A stretch of DNA of 64,000 nt from the NCBI GenBank assembly GCA_963841855.1, contig CAWJEJ010000001.1, positions 1,054,001 through 1,118,000 of the forward strand, read 5' to 3'. Positions 53,924-63,182 of the stretch are shown here, in pieces. The notes beneath the pieces are model-generated. The model was not told the DNA's origin. It searched no databases and worked only from the letters and a program-made list of their open reading frames with translations. A program made the translations under genes and the position numbers. The DNA comes from CAXBBB01 sp963841855. GTDB taxonomy: Bacteria > Bacteroidota > Rhodothermia > Rhodothermales > BA12. Position 1 is the stretch's first letter; every line of letters starts with the position of its first letter.

Positions 53924-54463
53924 ATGCTCCGCTACGTCCTTCCCCTCCTCGCCTCCATCGGCCTCTCAACGGTCGGCTGCGCGCAGAGCGGGTCGGACTC
54001 GATGGGCTGGCGCGCCACCAAATCGATGATCGCCCGCGACTTCCCCGCCACGCCGACGATCTCGACCGATAGCCTGGCAGCCTGGCTCGCCGACGACGCG
54101 CGAACGCCGCCGCTTCTGCTCGACGCGCGCGAGGCCGACGAGTACGCCGTCAGCCACCTCGCCCGGGCCCGTCACGTCCCACCCAACGCGTCGGCCGATA
54201 GTTTGACCGCGCTGCTGTCCGACGTGCCGATGGATCGTTCCGTCGTCGTCTACTGCTCGGTCGGCTACCGCTCGGCTAAGGTGACGCAGCGGTTGCGCAA
54301 AGCTGGATTCTCGGACGTGCACAACCTGGGCGGGTCGATCTTCCGCTGGGCCAACGAAGGGCGAGCCGTCGTGCGCGGAGACTCGGCCGTGCGCACCGTC
54401 CATCCGTTCGACGCCACGTGGGGCCGCCTGCTCGACGCCGACCTGCGCGCCGCCAAACAATGA
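53924..54463 (+). CDS. Rhodanese-domain lipoprotein
   Basis: 179 residues from ATG 53924 (MLRYVLPLLASIGLSTVGC), giving lipobox TVGC; nine more codons upstream are open but unlikely. One rhodanese domain: LLLDAREADEYAVSHLARA and the active Cys111 in VVVYCSVGYRSAKV, with a six-residue loop CSVGYRS as in sulfurtransferases of the GlpE/PspE type. Probably periplasmic-face sulfur transfer or redox. It is 34 bases from the next small gene, same strand. Confidence 0.9.
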   Translation: MLRYVLPLLASIGLSTVGCAQSGSDSMGWRATKSMIARDFPATPTISTDSLAAWLADDARTPPLLLDAREADEYAVSHLARARHVPPNASADSLTALLSDVPMDRSVVVYCSVGYRSAKVTQRLRKAGFSDVHNLGGSIFRWANEGRAVVRGDSAVRTVHPFDATWGRLLDADLRAAKQ

Positions 54464-54497
54464 GGAAGCCCGGACTGGGGACGCGCGTTGCAACTGG

Positions 54498-54887
54498 ATG
54501 CCACTGCTCCGCCTGCTTCGCCACCTCTCCCGACCACCGGTTACGCTCGACCTCCACTACAAGATGGAGGGACAGTACGATCACCACTTGGAAATCGAAG
54601 TGCGCAACGACGAGGTGCGCGTGCTTGGCGGTACGTACTGCTCGCACATGGGCCGGTGGCGGCCGCTTCAGCGCAAGGAGCGCAAGCGGCTGACGCAGGC
54701 ACTAGAACACCTCGAAGACGGACCGCTCTACGTCGCGCCGCCGCCCGGAGCCGACGCGTTCAACCGCTCGCTCGTCGTTCGCAGAGGCGACGCCCAAGAC
54801 ACCTACCGATGGTGGGGACCGGACGAGCCCAATGGGTTTCCCGGCGCGCACCGCCTGGCGCACGAACTCGCCATCCTCCAGCCCTGA
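54498..54887 (+). CDS. Conserved-looking small protein, unknown function
   Basis: 129 residues starting MPLLRLLRHLSRPPVTLDLHY. Rich in charged residues: IEVRNDEVRVLGGTYCSHMG, QRKERKRLTQALEHLEDG, DAQDTYRWWGPDEPNGF. No family recognised and no signal peptide. Codon use and tight spacing (34 bases before it, 4 after) suggest a real gene in a small operon with its neighbours. Confidence 0.65.
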   Translation: MPLLRLLRHLSRPPVTLDLHYKMEGQYDHHLEIEVRNDEVRVLGGTYCSHMGRWRPLQRKERKRLTQALEHLEDGPLYVAPPPGADAFNRSLVVRRGDAQDTYRWWGPDEPNGFPGAHRLAHELAILQP

Positions 54888-54891
54888 CGCC

Positions 54892-55494
54892 ATGCGCCGA
54901 CTCGGCCTGCTCGTTCTGGCCGCCTGCGCCGCGCCTGACGCTTCCGAGCAGATGCCACCCGATACGCTCGTGATCGACGCTGCGGCGGCGTACGGTGCTC
55001 TGGCCGATCGACCGGCCGCTCCCGTTCGCGTCGAGCGCGCGTGTCCGTTCGAGTGCTGCTCCTACTCGGCCTGGACGACGAACGCCGAGACTCCGCTTTA
55101 CGCTGCGCCCGACGACACGACTGCCCAGCCCATCGCCACGCTGCCGGCTGGCACCCAGCTGGACGCTCAGACGGGCCACGCGCTACTGAGCAGCTTGGGA
55201 CGGGGCATGGTCCGCGACAGCGCGCGCTCCTACCTCGACTACGAAACCAGTTTGCTTCTCCCCGACAGCGCCGAGGTGCTGACGTTGGGCTACGTCGGCG
55301 AGGGCGCGTACCGCGTCTGGCACGACGGGACGCTGGGCGAGGTCATGGGCGAGGCCGATGCGTACAATCCATCAGGCGTCGAGATCGTCGAACCCGCGCA
55401 GGCGCAGTGGTGGGCCCACGTCCGCACGCCCGGCGGGCAGGAGGGCTGGCTGTGGATGGACCGCTCCCAGATCGACATTCCCTACGGATGCTGA
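54892..55494 (+). CDS. Small lipoprotein with SH3-like domain, unknown function
   Basis: 200 residues from ATG 54892 (MRRLGLLVLAACAAPD), giving a lipobox LAAC. Mature part: CPFECCSYSAWTTNAETPLY has Cys pairs, then APDDTTAQPIATLPAGTQLDA, a bacterial SH3-like strand pattern. The C-terminal HVRTPGGQEGWLWMDRSQID is also SH3-like. Likely a cell-wall or surface-binding lipoprotein. It lies 4 bases after the preceding gene. Confidence 0.75.
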   Translation: MRRLGLLVLAACAAPDASEQMPPDTLVIDAAAAYGALADRPAAPVRVERACPFECCSYSAWTTNAETPLYAAPDDTTAQPIATLPAGTQLDAQTGHALLSSLGRGMVRDSARSYLDYETSLLLPDSAEVLTLGYVGEGAYRVWHDGTLGEVMGEADAYNPSGVEIVEPAQAQWWAHVRTPGGQEGWLWMDRSQIDIPYGC

Positions 55495-55573
55495 CTCGCC
55501 CGGGTGGATCGGCGCGGCATTTTCTCTCAGCGCAGCGGAAACAAAGGGCGAGCGCCGTCATACTACACCACCT

Positions 55574-55603
55574 GCCAGGCACACGCCGCCTCTCGTGCCT
55601 GGC
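55574..55603. terminator. 9-bp hairpin without U tract, possible terminator
   Basis: GCCAGGCAC and GTGCCTGGC around a 12-base loop, 80 bases after the SH3 lipoprotein. No run of T follows, so it may be Rho-dependent, structural or a repeat. Confidence 0.4.
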
Positions 55604-55680
55604 TTCGACCTCGGGTCCTTTCGGCTATGCCGCGAGCGCCCGAGGTTTTTGCGTTCAGGCCTCTGCCGTAGCTTCGGTCC

Positions 55681-56385
55681 ATGCCACATACCGACGCGCT
55701 TCCGCCCCGCTACGATGTTGCCGATGCCGCGCACTCGCTCTCCGAGCGCGATCCGGTTCTGGCGAGTCTGATCGCCCACGCCGGTCCGTGCCCGCTGGCG
55801 CCCCGCGCGGGTGAGCCCTACGCTCATCTGGTGCGCAGCATCACGTCGCAGCAAGTATCGACCGCTGCCGCCCGCACGATCTATGGACGACTGATCGAGT
55901 TGCTGACTCAGCACGGCGACCCCGACGATCCAGTCACCCTCGCCAGCCTCGACCTCGACACGCTCCGCACGGCGGGTGTCTCACGCGGCAAGGCCATCTC
56001 GATAAGCGATTTGGCGGATAAATCGCTCGACGGCACTGTTCCCACTCGCATGGCCATGGAAGCAATGGACGACGCCGAACTCGTCGAGCGGCTGACACGC
56101 GTGCGCGGCATCGGTGAGTGGACAGCCCACATGCTGCTGATTTTCACGCTTCACCGTCCCGACGTGCTGCCGCTCGGCGATCTAGCTGTCCGCCAGGGCT
56201 TCGCGCTCGTCTACGGCGGGCAAGACGCCGGACTGTCGCGCGGCTGGGAGTCCGAGAAAAAGCTCAAGGCCGCTCTCGCCGCCCACGCCGACGCGCATTG
56301 GAGACCTTGGCGCAGTGTCGGCGCGTGGTACTTGTGGCGCGGCTACGAAGCCGTAAGGGCAGGGCGATGGATGCCACCGGCCTAA
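55681..56385 (+). CDS. DNA-3-methyladenine glycosylase II-like (AlkA) protein
   Basis: 234 residues, somewhat shorter than E. coli AlkA (about 280) because it lacks the N-terminal domain. Removes alkylated bases in base-excision repair. HhH-GPD core: SITSQQVSTAAARTIYGRL, hairpin LTRVRGIGEWTAHMLLIF, and catalytic Asp167 in PLGDLAVRQG. Another DNA glycosylase of this superfamily is less likely because no Fe-S cysteines are seen. Confidence 0.9.
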   Translation: MPHTDALPPRYDVADAAHSLSERDPVLASLIAHAGPCPLAPRAGEPYAHLVRSITSQQVSTAAARTIYGRLIELLTQHGDPDDPVTLASLDLDTLRTAGVSRGKAISISDLADKSLDGTVPTRMAMEAMDDAELVERLTRVRGIGEWTAHMLLIFTLHRPDVLPLGDLAVRQGFALVYGGQDAGLSRGWESEKKLKAALAAHADAHWRPWRSVGAWYLWRGYEAVRAGRWMPPA

Positions 56386-56773
56386 CGCGGCCTGCGCGGT
56401 CTTCTGAAACTAGGCGCACGATGGTTCGCGAAACTGGGCCTCCGCTGTTCTTTCAGATGCGACAGGCAGCCCAGATCGAGACTGATACGCGTCAGATGGA
56501 CGGCGTCCCGAGTGCGACTGGCGTTTGGGCAATCCGCGCGCCACATGGACGATTCGATGATTCGTCCGCCGTAGCCGTGTGAAGTTGGAGGCATGCGTTG
56601 CCCACGGAAAGTAGAGTCACGCCCGGGCCGCCACAGGGACTGGGCGAGTGGCGGTCGCGCTACGATAGACGCCCAACGGTTCGCGTTGGCAGCCGCGAGA
56701 GCCCGAACTACGTCATCGCGTAGGTGCGCCGTGCCAGCACAGCATGTATCCTTTCGGTCGACCCGCTTCGCCC
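56386..56773. other. Intergenic region before the response regulator (388 bp)
   Basis: I see no gene or clear repeat. It probably holds the promoter of the regulator at 56774. Confidence 0.5.
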
Positions 56774-57427
56774 ATGCCTGATCTCGATTCGACCCTCCGC
56801 CTCGACGTTTGGATTGTAGAAGACGATTCACGGTACACCGACACCGTTTGCTTGGCGCTCGACGGCGCCGAAGGCGTGCAGTGCGGGCGCCAGTTCGAAA
56901 CCGTGTTCGATCTGATTGAAGCGATCGAGACGGATTCCATGCCCGATGTGTTGCTGCTCGACGTCCACCTGCCTGGCCTGAGCGGGCTCGACGCGCTGCC
57001 CATGCTGCGTCGCCGCCTGCCTGCGACGCCTGTCGTGATGCTGACCATTTCGGACAACGCCGATCTGATCTTCCGCGCTTTTCGCGCGGGCGCCAGTGGC
57101 TACCTCACCAAAGACGCCAACCTCGACCAGGTGCTGGCCGCTGTCCGAGAGGCGGCGCGCGGGGGCACGCTGATGCCCGCCTTCGTCGCCAGCAAAGTGC
57201 TCGACTTTCTGTTACACGAGCCCGCACCCGACCAAAACGACCTGAGCGGCCGCGAAAAAGATGTGCTCGCCTTGATGGCCGACGGGCTGACCAAGGAAGC
57301 CATCGCCAGCCGCGTCGACGTGAGCCGCCACACCGTCGACTATCACATTCGCAGCATCTATGGTAAGCTGCACGTGCAGAGCGGCGTGCAGGCCGTCGCC
57401 CGAGCCATTCGCCGAGGCTTGATTTAG
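56774..57427 (+). CDS. Orphan NarL/FixJ-type response regulator
   Basis: 217 residues from ATG 56774 (MPDLDSTLRLDVW); an ATG ten codons earlier (56744) is also in frame. Receiver domain with acidic pair VEDD, phospho-acceptor Asp63 in LLLDVHLPG, and Lys in YLTKDAN. Output domain is LuxR-type: LSGREKDVLALMADGLTKEA, then SRHTVDYHIRSIYGKLH. Transcription factor controlled by an unseen sensor kinase. No kinase gene is adjacent. Confidence 0.93.
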   Translation: MPDLDSTLRLDVWIVEDDSRYTDTVCLALDGAEGVQCGRQFETVFDLIEAIETDSMPDVLLLDVHLPGLSGLDALPMLRRRLPATPVVMLTISDNADLIFRAFRAGASGYLTKDANLDQVLAAVREAARGGTLMPAFVASKVLDFLLHEPAPDQNDLSGREKDVLALMADGLTKEAIASRVDVSRHTVDYHIRSIYGKLHVQSGVQAVARAIRRGLI

Positions 57428-57918
57428 GCCCCTGCCTTGGACAATGCCTGCCGCTTTGCCCCTATGACCCTACACGAGACACGATCCAGCATCCCATTCC
57501 GCCCGGCCCGCTGGGCCCGGCGCGTGAGTTGTCACCAGACTCAGCGCCCGCGCTCTTCCTGGGCGGCGTCGTCCTGCGAAAGCGGAATCCTCTCTACCTC
57601 TCGATTTGCAGCACGCGCCCTAATCCGTAGCGCGCCGTGCCTCTTCTACACCCGGCGCGGCCCCTTTCGCCGCTCGGATCGCTACTCGTCCTAAACGAGA
57701 CGACTGGGCAGATCGACTGTGGGAAGTCGGACTGCCTCGGGAGGTGCCGCTCGTGGTGGACGGCATCTCCTTTTTTTGGGTCCACGACTGGCCGCCGACT
57801 GCTGACCCGGCATCCGTGCGCGCTCGCCCCCTTCTGCAGAACATCGACCGACTTTCGGCTTGGAGAGCATCTGGGCACGCGTAGCTTGGACGTCCCGTCC
57901 ACGTCTCACGCCCTCCCG
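57428..57918. other. Intergenic region (491 bp) with a plus-strand terminator
   Basis: No gene recognised. A strong intrinsic terminator at 57740-57777 lies 310 bases after the regulator and 140 bases before the protease. The 300 bases before it contain GC-rich inverted segments and could encode an RNA or a long 3' UTR. Confidence 0.5.
57740..57777 (+). terminator. Intrinsic terminator
   Basis: Stem GGAGGTGCCG / CGGCATCTCC (one G-U), 11-base loop, then seven T (57771-57777). Confidence 0.8.
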
Positions 57919-59871
57919 ATGCCGGTGCGTTTTCTCCTGCTTCTGCTCGTCCTCGCCCTTCCGGCAGCCGCGCAGCCCGCCGCTCAGCCGCTCGCCAGCG
58001 TGTCGCCCGAGCTGGCCGAGTTGCTGCTGCATGTCCACAGTGAGATGTGCGAGCGGCACGTGACGTTCGAGGGGGGACGCCCGGTCCTGTGGCACACGCT
58101 GCTGGCCAAAGATTCAACTGCCAACACGATCGTCGACGAATCGCGCCTGCTGAGCGGACTGGGACCACTGCTCGACAAGCAGGCGCAGCAATCGGCGACG
58201 TTTCAGGTGCGCTACTCGTCCAATTTTCCTACCGCAGCGCGTGCCTCCTTCTCGTTTGCGGCCAACATCTGGGCAACGCACGTCACGTCCAACGCTCCCA
58301 TCGTGATTGACGCCGAATGGGCTTCGCTGGGCGAGCGCGTGCTGGGATCGGCAGGAACGACGTTCCTGTTTCGCGACGAGCCGTTTCTGCCGCGCGGAGC
58401 CACGTGGTATCCGGCTGCTCTGGCCGAGTCTCTGGCCCGGCGCAGTCTGACCGGCGCTGACGCCGACGTGACGGCTCGGTTCAACTCCGAATTTCCCAAC
58501 TGGTATTTCGGCACGGACCGCAACACGCCCGCCAGCGACTACAACTTCGCCACGGTCGTACTGCACGAGATCGGACACGGGCTGGGCTTTTTCGACAGCT
58601 TCAGCTACGACGACGGCGACAGCAGCAACGGCGCCGAATGCAACGGGCAGGTCGGCATCGGATGCTTCGGCTTGGCGGCCAACGACGGATCGTCCTCGCC
58701 GGTAATCTTCGACCGCTTTCTCAAGGACCGCAGCGAGCGCGCCCTGCTCACGTTCGACACCAACTCGGCCGCGCTGGGCAATGCGCTCCAGAGCCGAGGC
58801 GTGTTCTTCGACGGATTTGCGCTGCGCAGCGCCAACGACGAGCTGCCCGTTCAACTCTTCGCTCCGTCGAACTTCGAAGCCGGATCGTCTATCGCGCACC
58901 TCGACGAGACGATCTTTCCGGCTGGCACGCCCAACTCGCTGATGACGCCCCAACTGGCGCGCCAGGAGACCATCTACAGCCCCGGCTCGTTCACGTGCGC
59001 CATTTTCGCCGACATCGGCTGGCGCCTGGGCGCCGACTGCGAACTGCTGCTCAGCCGCCTGCTCACCTCGTTTTCGGCTATCGCCAACGGCTGCACCGTC
59101 GAGCTCGACTTCCAAATCGCTATCTCTGACGTGGCTCGCGTCGTAGTCGAGCGATCGCTCGATCAAGGGCCTTTTCAGGACGTGTTCGCAGCCGACTCCC
59201 CGACGACGACCAGCGTCCTCCGCTTCGCCGATCCGGGACTGGCGCCGGGTTCGTACCGCTACCGTCTACGCCTCGTCCAGAACGACGGCTCAGTCGAGAC
59301 GAGCGGCTCCACGACCGTCGAGGCGCAGATCGCGCAGCCCACGTTCAGCGTGTCGAATGACGACGTCTCGATCGGACTGATGGTGGGCAACTGCGCCATT
59401 GATCAGATCGTCGTCGAGCGCAGATACTTCGGCGACGCGTTCGAGGCGGTGGGCACAATTCAGGTCGCCGATGATGCTACGGCGACGTTCCCCGACCTCG
59501 ACCTCGCTCCGGGCCGTTACTTCTACCGCTTCCGGCTCATCCCGGCGACGGGAGCGCCTACGCTGTTCACCGTCAACGAAGAGGTTGAGGTGACCACGTC
59601 GGAAGACGTGTTCGCCATGACGACGCGCCCCAACCCGTTCACTCGCCAGGCGACGGTAGACCTGGTCGTGCGCACGCGTCAGGACGTGGACGCGCGTCTC
59701 TATGATGCCTTGGGACGGCTCATCTCGCGACCGTTCAGCGGATCGGTGGGAAGCAACCAGCGCGCGCGCATCGTCATCGACGGCGCGCGGCTTGGGGCGG
59801 GCGTCTACTTCCTCCGGGTCAAGGGCGAGGAGTTCGAGATCATGGAGACGCTCGTACGCGCCGGTGGCTGA
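57919..59871 (+). CDS. Secreted metzincin-like protease with type IX sorting domain
   Basis: 650 residues from ATG 57919 (MPVRFLLLLLVLALPAAAQ), signal peptide; the frame is open to 57637 but that part crosses the terminator. The zinc motif is HEIGHGLGFFD (His216, Glu217, His220, Gly223, Asp226), a metzincin HExxHxxGxx(H/D) with Asp as third ligand. A Met-turn candidate is SLMTP (Met342). Beta-rich repeats follow (about 400-550), with two copies of a VVERxLDQ/RRYFGD-like segment each followed by LAPGxYxYRxRL. The C-terminal NPFTRQATVDLVV ... RLYDALGRLISRP ... GAGVYFLRVKGE is a type IX sorting domain. It overlaps the next gene by 8 bases. Confidence 0.9.
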   Translation: MPVRFLLLLLVLALPAAAQPAAQPLASVSPELAELLLHVHSEMCERHVTFEGGRPVLWHTLLAKDSTANTIVDESRLLSGLGPLLDKQAQQSATFQVRYSSNFPTAARASFSFAANIWATHVTSNAPIVIDAEWASLGERVLGSAGTTFLFRDEPFLPRGATWYPAALAESLARRSLTGADADVTARFNSEFPNWYFGTDRNTPASDYNFATVVLHEIGHGLGFFDSFSYDDGDSSNGAECNGQVGIGCFGLAANDGSSSPVIFDRFLKDRSERALLTFDTNSAALGNALQSRGVFFDGFALRSANDELPVQLFAPSNFEAGSSIAHLDETIFPAGTPNSLMTPQLARQETIYSPGSFTCAIFADIGWRLGADCELLLSRLLTSFSAIANGCTVELDFQIAISDVARVVVERSLDQGPFQDVFAADSPTTTSVLRFADPGLAPGSYRYRLRLVQNDGSVETSGSTTVEAQIAQPTFSVSNDDVSIGLMVGNCAIDQIVVERRYFGDAFEAVGTIQVADDATATFPDLDLAPGRYFYRFRLIPATGAPTLFTVNEEVEVTTSEDVFAMTTRPNPFTRQATVDLVVRTRQDVDARLYDALGRLISRPFSGSVGSNQRARIVIDGARLGAGVYFLRVKGEEFEIMETLVRAGG

Positions 59872-61192
59872 CGCGACTGCTTTGCCTGCTTGCCTCTGGG
59901 GCGCCATCCTGGCATGCGCCGTCCTTCTGGGAGGATGCGACCGCGCCTTCGTGCCCGTCGTACCGCCCGACGTGCGCGTCGTAGCGCCGACCGATCTGGA
60001 CGCGGTGCGCGAGAGCGACTCGCTCGACGTTGTCCTGCAAGCTACCTCGTTCCGTCCCATCGCCGACGTGCGCGCCGGAGACGTCGTCTTGACGCGCGTC
60101 GGCGCTACCAACCGGTGGAGCGGGCGCGTCGCTCTGGGCAGAGGTCTCAACGTGCTCCCACTCACCGCGCGCGATTCGGAAGGCGTCGTGGGTAGCGACA
60201 CCGCGTTCGTCTACCGCCTGGCGCTCACCCAAACCCAGATGGCAGCCTTGCCTTCGGCACGTGGCGGCCTGACGATCACGCGTTTGGCCGGCGGCGCGCT
60301 GCTGGCTGTGGGAGGATCGAACTTGCTAGGTGCCGCTTCGTCCGACGCGTGGACGCTCGCGCCCGGTGCGACTCGGTGGCAGCCAGTAGCGGGCGGGATG
60401 ACGACGCCCAGAACCGGGCACACAGCGACGCTGCTGGGCGACGGCCGCGTGCTGATCGTCGGAGGAAGCAGCCGCAGCACACCGACCGACCTGAGTCAGT
60501 TCGTCGAGACGATCGAAGCCTACGACCCGGCGGCGGGCGGCTTCGCTGCGGTCCCGCTCGCCGGAGCGCCCATCCTACGCGCGCGCCACACCGCCTTCTT
60601 GCGCACGGTGTCGGGCATCCCGATCGTTGAATTGGTGGGGGGCAGAGGCAACATCGCCCTTCTGCCCGATCGTAGGTTGGGCGTTCGCGAGGACGTGCGC
60701 TCGCTCGCTGTTCGGGCAGACCGCGTCCAGGCGCTCCTCCCCTCGGGCGAGACGGGACAAGGCGTGCCCGCCGAACCCATCGAAGGTCACGCCACGATTG
60801 ATGTGGGAATGCCGGACGCGCCTCTTTTTCGCACGTCCGGCGCCGCGCTCATCGGCGACGAGGCGATCCGCCAGGCCTTTGCGTTTGTCATCGTGCGAGA
60901 CGAACTGCGCTTCGCGGGTACCCCTCTGCCGCGCATCGGGCGGTTTCGGTCGGCCTACGCGGCTGGATTGCAGGGCGAGATGTGGACAGCGGGCGGACAG
61001 TCGGCGGGTGGCGCGATCGCCCCCGATGCCGATCTCTACGCCCAGCGTGCTCGGCGCTCGTTCGGAGTCGCGACCGGTGCCGGCGTGTTCGGAGGCGCGG
61101 GCTACTCGGACGGTGCGGGAGGGCTGTGCGTCATCGGCGGTTTCGACGCGTCGGGCGCCGCCGTCGACCGGCACGTGTGCTGGATTCGGTAA
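59864..61192 (+). CDS. Lipoprotein with beta-propeller (kelch-like) repeats, unknown function
   Basis: 442 residues if started at GTG 59864, which gives VADATALPACLWGAILACAVLLGGC, a lipoprotein signal (lipobox LGGC); an ATG at 59702 would overlap the protease by 170 bases. Repeats carry GGxxL and VVGG-type strands: LAGGALLAVGGSN, RTGHTATLLGDGRVLIVGG, LQGEMWTAGGQSAGG, GGLCVIGGFD. These look like kelch blades. It overlaps the protease gene, so the two are co-expressed and may act together at the surface. Confidence 0.78.
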   Translation: MADATALPACLWGAILACAVLLGGCDRAFVPVVPPDVRVVAPTDLDAVRESDSLDVVLQATSFRPIADVRAGDVVLTRVGATNRWSGRVALGRGLNVLPLTARDSEGVVGSDTAFVYRLALTQTQMAALPSARGGLTITRLAGGALLAVGGSNLLGAASSDAWTLAPGATRWQPVAGGMTTPRTGHTATLLGDGRVLIVGGSSRSTPTDLSQFVETIEAYDPAAGGFAAVPLAGAPILRARHTAFLRTVSGIPIVELVGGRGNIALLPDRRLGVREDVRSLAVRADRVQALLPSGETGQGVPAEPIEGHATIDVGMPDAPLFRTSGAALIGDEAIRQAFAFVIVRDELRFAGTPLPRIGRFRSAYAAGLQGEMWTAGGQSAGGAIAPDADLYAQRARRSFGVATGAGVFGGAGYSDGAGGLCVIGGFDASGAAVDRHVCWIR

Positions 61193-61366
61193 CGCCTCAT
61201 CCGCCTCAGCAACCACCTGATACACAACAGGTTACCTCGCCCGCCCGTTCGCCTTGCACGCACCGATCCTACGCCCCTCTGTGAAGCGCAAAAAAAGATC
61301 GGAGCCGACCCTAACCTTCCCGTCGCTGCTCTCGTACCGCATCGACAGCCCTTCGCCCGCCTTGTC

Positions 61367-61555
61367 ATGGATACTCAACAGCTTCTCCGCGCCGCCATCG
61401 TCGCCATCGTCCTGATCGGCGCGCTCGTGTTGCTGGGCGTCATTCTCAATCTAGCGATCCCGTTTCTAGGTTTCGTCCTGAAATTCCTGCTCGCCGCGCT
61501 GCTGATCGTGATGGTCATCCGCTTCGTCACGCTGTGGAGCAGAGAGCGCCGATAG
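61367..61555 (+). CDS. Small two-helix membrane protein
   Basis: 62 residues, MDTQQLLRAAIVAIVLIGALVL, then a second hydrophobic segment (IPFLGFVLKFLLAALLIVMV) and a short RERR tail. No family recognised. It has a clear terminator behind it (61614-61648), so it is a transcribed unit. Confidence 0.7.
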   Translation: MDTQQLLRAAIVAIVLIGALVLLGVILNLAIPFLGFVLKFLLAALLIVMVIRFVTLWSRERR

Positions 61556-61613
61556 GACGTGCTTCCGAGACCCGAGACGCCCCTCGCATGGAGCGCGCTC
61601 TTTCCTCCTTTCG

Positions 61614-61648
61614 AGCCTGCCGTGTCCTCGTGACTTGGCAGGCTTTTT
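61614..61648 (+). terminator. Intrinsic terminator after the small membrane protein
   Basis: Stem AGCCTGCC / GGCAGGCT, 15-base loop, followed by TTTT. Confidence 0.75.
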
Positions 61649-61773
61649 CGTGCGACTCGCCCGAACGGCACGGCGCGCTACACTTCTGACCCCCTGCCGG
61701 CCGAGAGATCGCACTACGTGCTCGAACGCAGAGCGCGGAGGCGTAGATTGAGGGCCGAACAAACGCCTCTCCC

Positions 61774-63045
61774 ATGTCTGAAATCTCGACCGCCCCCCGC
61801 TCCGACACGCCCACCGTCCGCCTCAACGTCGACTCGGAAACAGCACCGCTCGAACGCGTGATCGTGCACACGCCGGGCGAAGAGATGAGCCTCGTGCTGC
61901 CGGACGAGCGCGAAGAACTGCTCTTCGACGACGTGCTCTACGTCGAGCAGGCGCGCGAGGAGCACGAGCAGATGTGCGCCGTCTACCGCAAAGTCATCGG
62001 CGACGACGGCGACGTGATGCAAATCGGCGAGCTGCTGCACCAGGCGTTCCACGAGGACGCGGCGCGGTCTGCTTTCGTCAACGGACTGGCCGACGTGTCG
62101 CCCGAGCGCAACCTGCATGCGTTCGAGAGCAAGCTCGTGCGGATGTCGCCCGACGAGTTGTACCGCTTCGCGATGACGGGCAAGTCGCTTCTGCCCGTCC
62201 ACCTCGACCCCGTTCCCAACCTCCTGTTCACGCGCGACGTGGCGGCCGTCGTCGGCGACCACATGCTCCTGAGCCATCCGGCGACCGGCGCGCGCAGCCG
62301 AGAGAGCGTCATCATGCGCACCGTCGTCAACCACCACCCGGCGTTCGCGGGCATGCGCGACGAACTGATCGAATTGCCCCAGGGCGTCACGTTTGAGGGC
62401 GGCGACTTGGTCGTGGCGGGCAACCGCACCATCCTGATTGGGCACAGCGAGCGCACGTCGTTTTCGGGCGTCATGGCAATCGCCGAAGCCCTGTTCGAGC
62501 GCGACGCCGTCGACCACGTCGTCATGGTCGATCTGCCCAAGCGGCGCTACTGCATGCACCTCGACACCGTCTTCAACTTTATCAGCGACGACGAGTGCAT
62601 CGTATTTCCGCCGTTCTTCGACGGCAGCCGTCCGGGCAACGTCGTCCACTTCAGCCGCTCGGACAGCAAGGGGCGCTTCTACTCGGAACTCACGACGGGC
62701 CTCAAGGAAAAGCTGGAGCAGCTTCTCGAACGCGAACTGACGTTCCTCTCGTGCGGCGGCAACGACCCGGTCAACCAGCGCCGCGAGCAGTGGACGGACG
62801 GCGCCAACTTCTTTGCTCTGGCGCCGGGCGTCGTGATGGGCTACGAGCGCAACCACAACACCTACGAGCAGCTTCAGCGCGCCGGATACCGCGTCGTGAC
62901 GGCAGAGGGCTTCCTCCACTACCATGCCGAGAGCACGTTCGCTCGGGGCGAGAAGATCGCGGTCAAGATGGGCGGTATGGAGCTTTCGCGCGGACGCGGC
63001 GGCCCTCGCTGCATGACGCTGCCGCTGGCTCGATCGTCGAACTGA
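61774..63045 (+). CDS. arcA: Arginine deiminase
   Basis: 423 residues, normal. Hydrolyses arginine to citrulline and ammonia. Guanidino-group-modifying fold: DPVPNLLFTRDVAAVVGD, FEGGDLVVAGNRTILIG, YCMHLDTVFNFISDDEC, and the catalytic Cys413 in GGPRCMTLPLAR. arcB and arcC, the usual partners for ATP recovery, are not adjacent. ATG 61774 follows the terminator region by 125 bases. Confidence 0.94.
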   Translation: MSEISTAPRSDTPTVRLNVDSETAPLERVIVHTPGEEMSLVLPDEREELLFDDVLYVEQAREEHEQMCAVYRKVIGDDGDVMQIGELLHQAFHEDAARSAFVNGLADVSPERNLHAFESKLVRMSPDELYRFAMTGKSLLPVHLDPVPNLLFTRDVAAVVGDHMLLSHPATGARSRESVIMRTVVNHHPAFAGMRDELIELPQGVTFEGGDLVVAGNRTILIGHSERTSFSGVMAIAEALFERDAVDHVVMVDLPKRRYCMHLDTVFNFISDDECIVFPPFFDGSRPGNVVHFSRSDSKGRFYSELTTGLKEKLEQLLERELTFLSCGGNDPVNQRREQWTDGANFFALAPGVVMGYERNHNTYEQLQRAGYRVVTAEGFLHYHAESTFARGEKIAVKMGGMELSRGRGGPRCMTLPLARSSN

Positions 63046-63182
63046 CCGGCGTTCGGCGAAACGCAAAAACGCACATCTACGTTTGTGAAACGAATGTGTA
63101 GGCAGAAGCGGTTCACGGCACCTTCGCATCGCTTCGATGTTGAGGGCTTACCTCCGCCACCTTGTCCATTGGAGGTTCTACC

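Noticed and set aside
61714..63129. 471-residue minus-strand open frame opposite arginine deiminase
   Set aside because: Antisense shadow; the plus-strand protein has all deiminase motifs.
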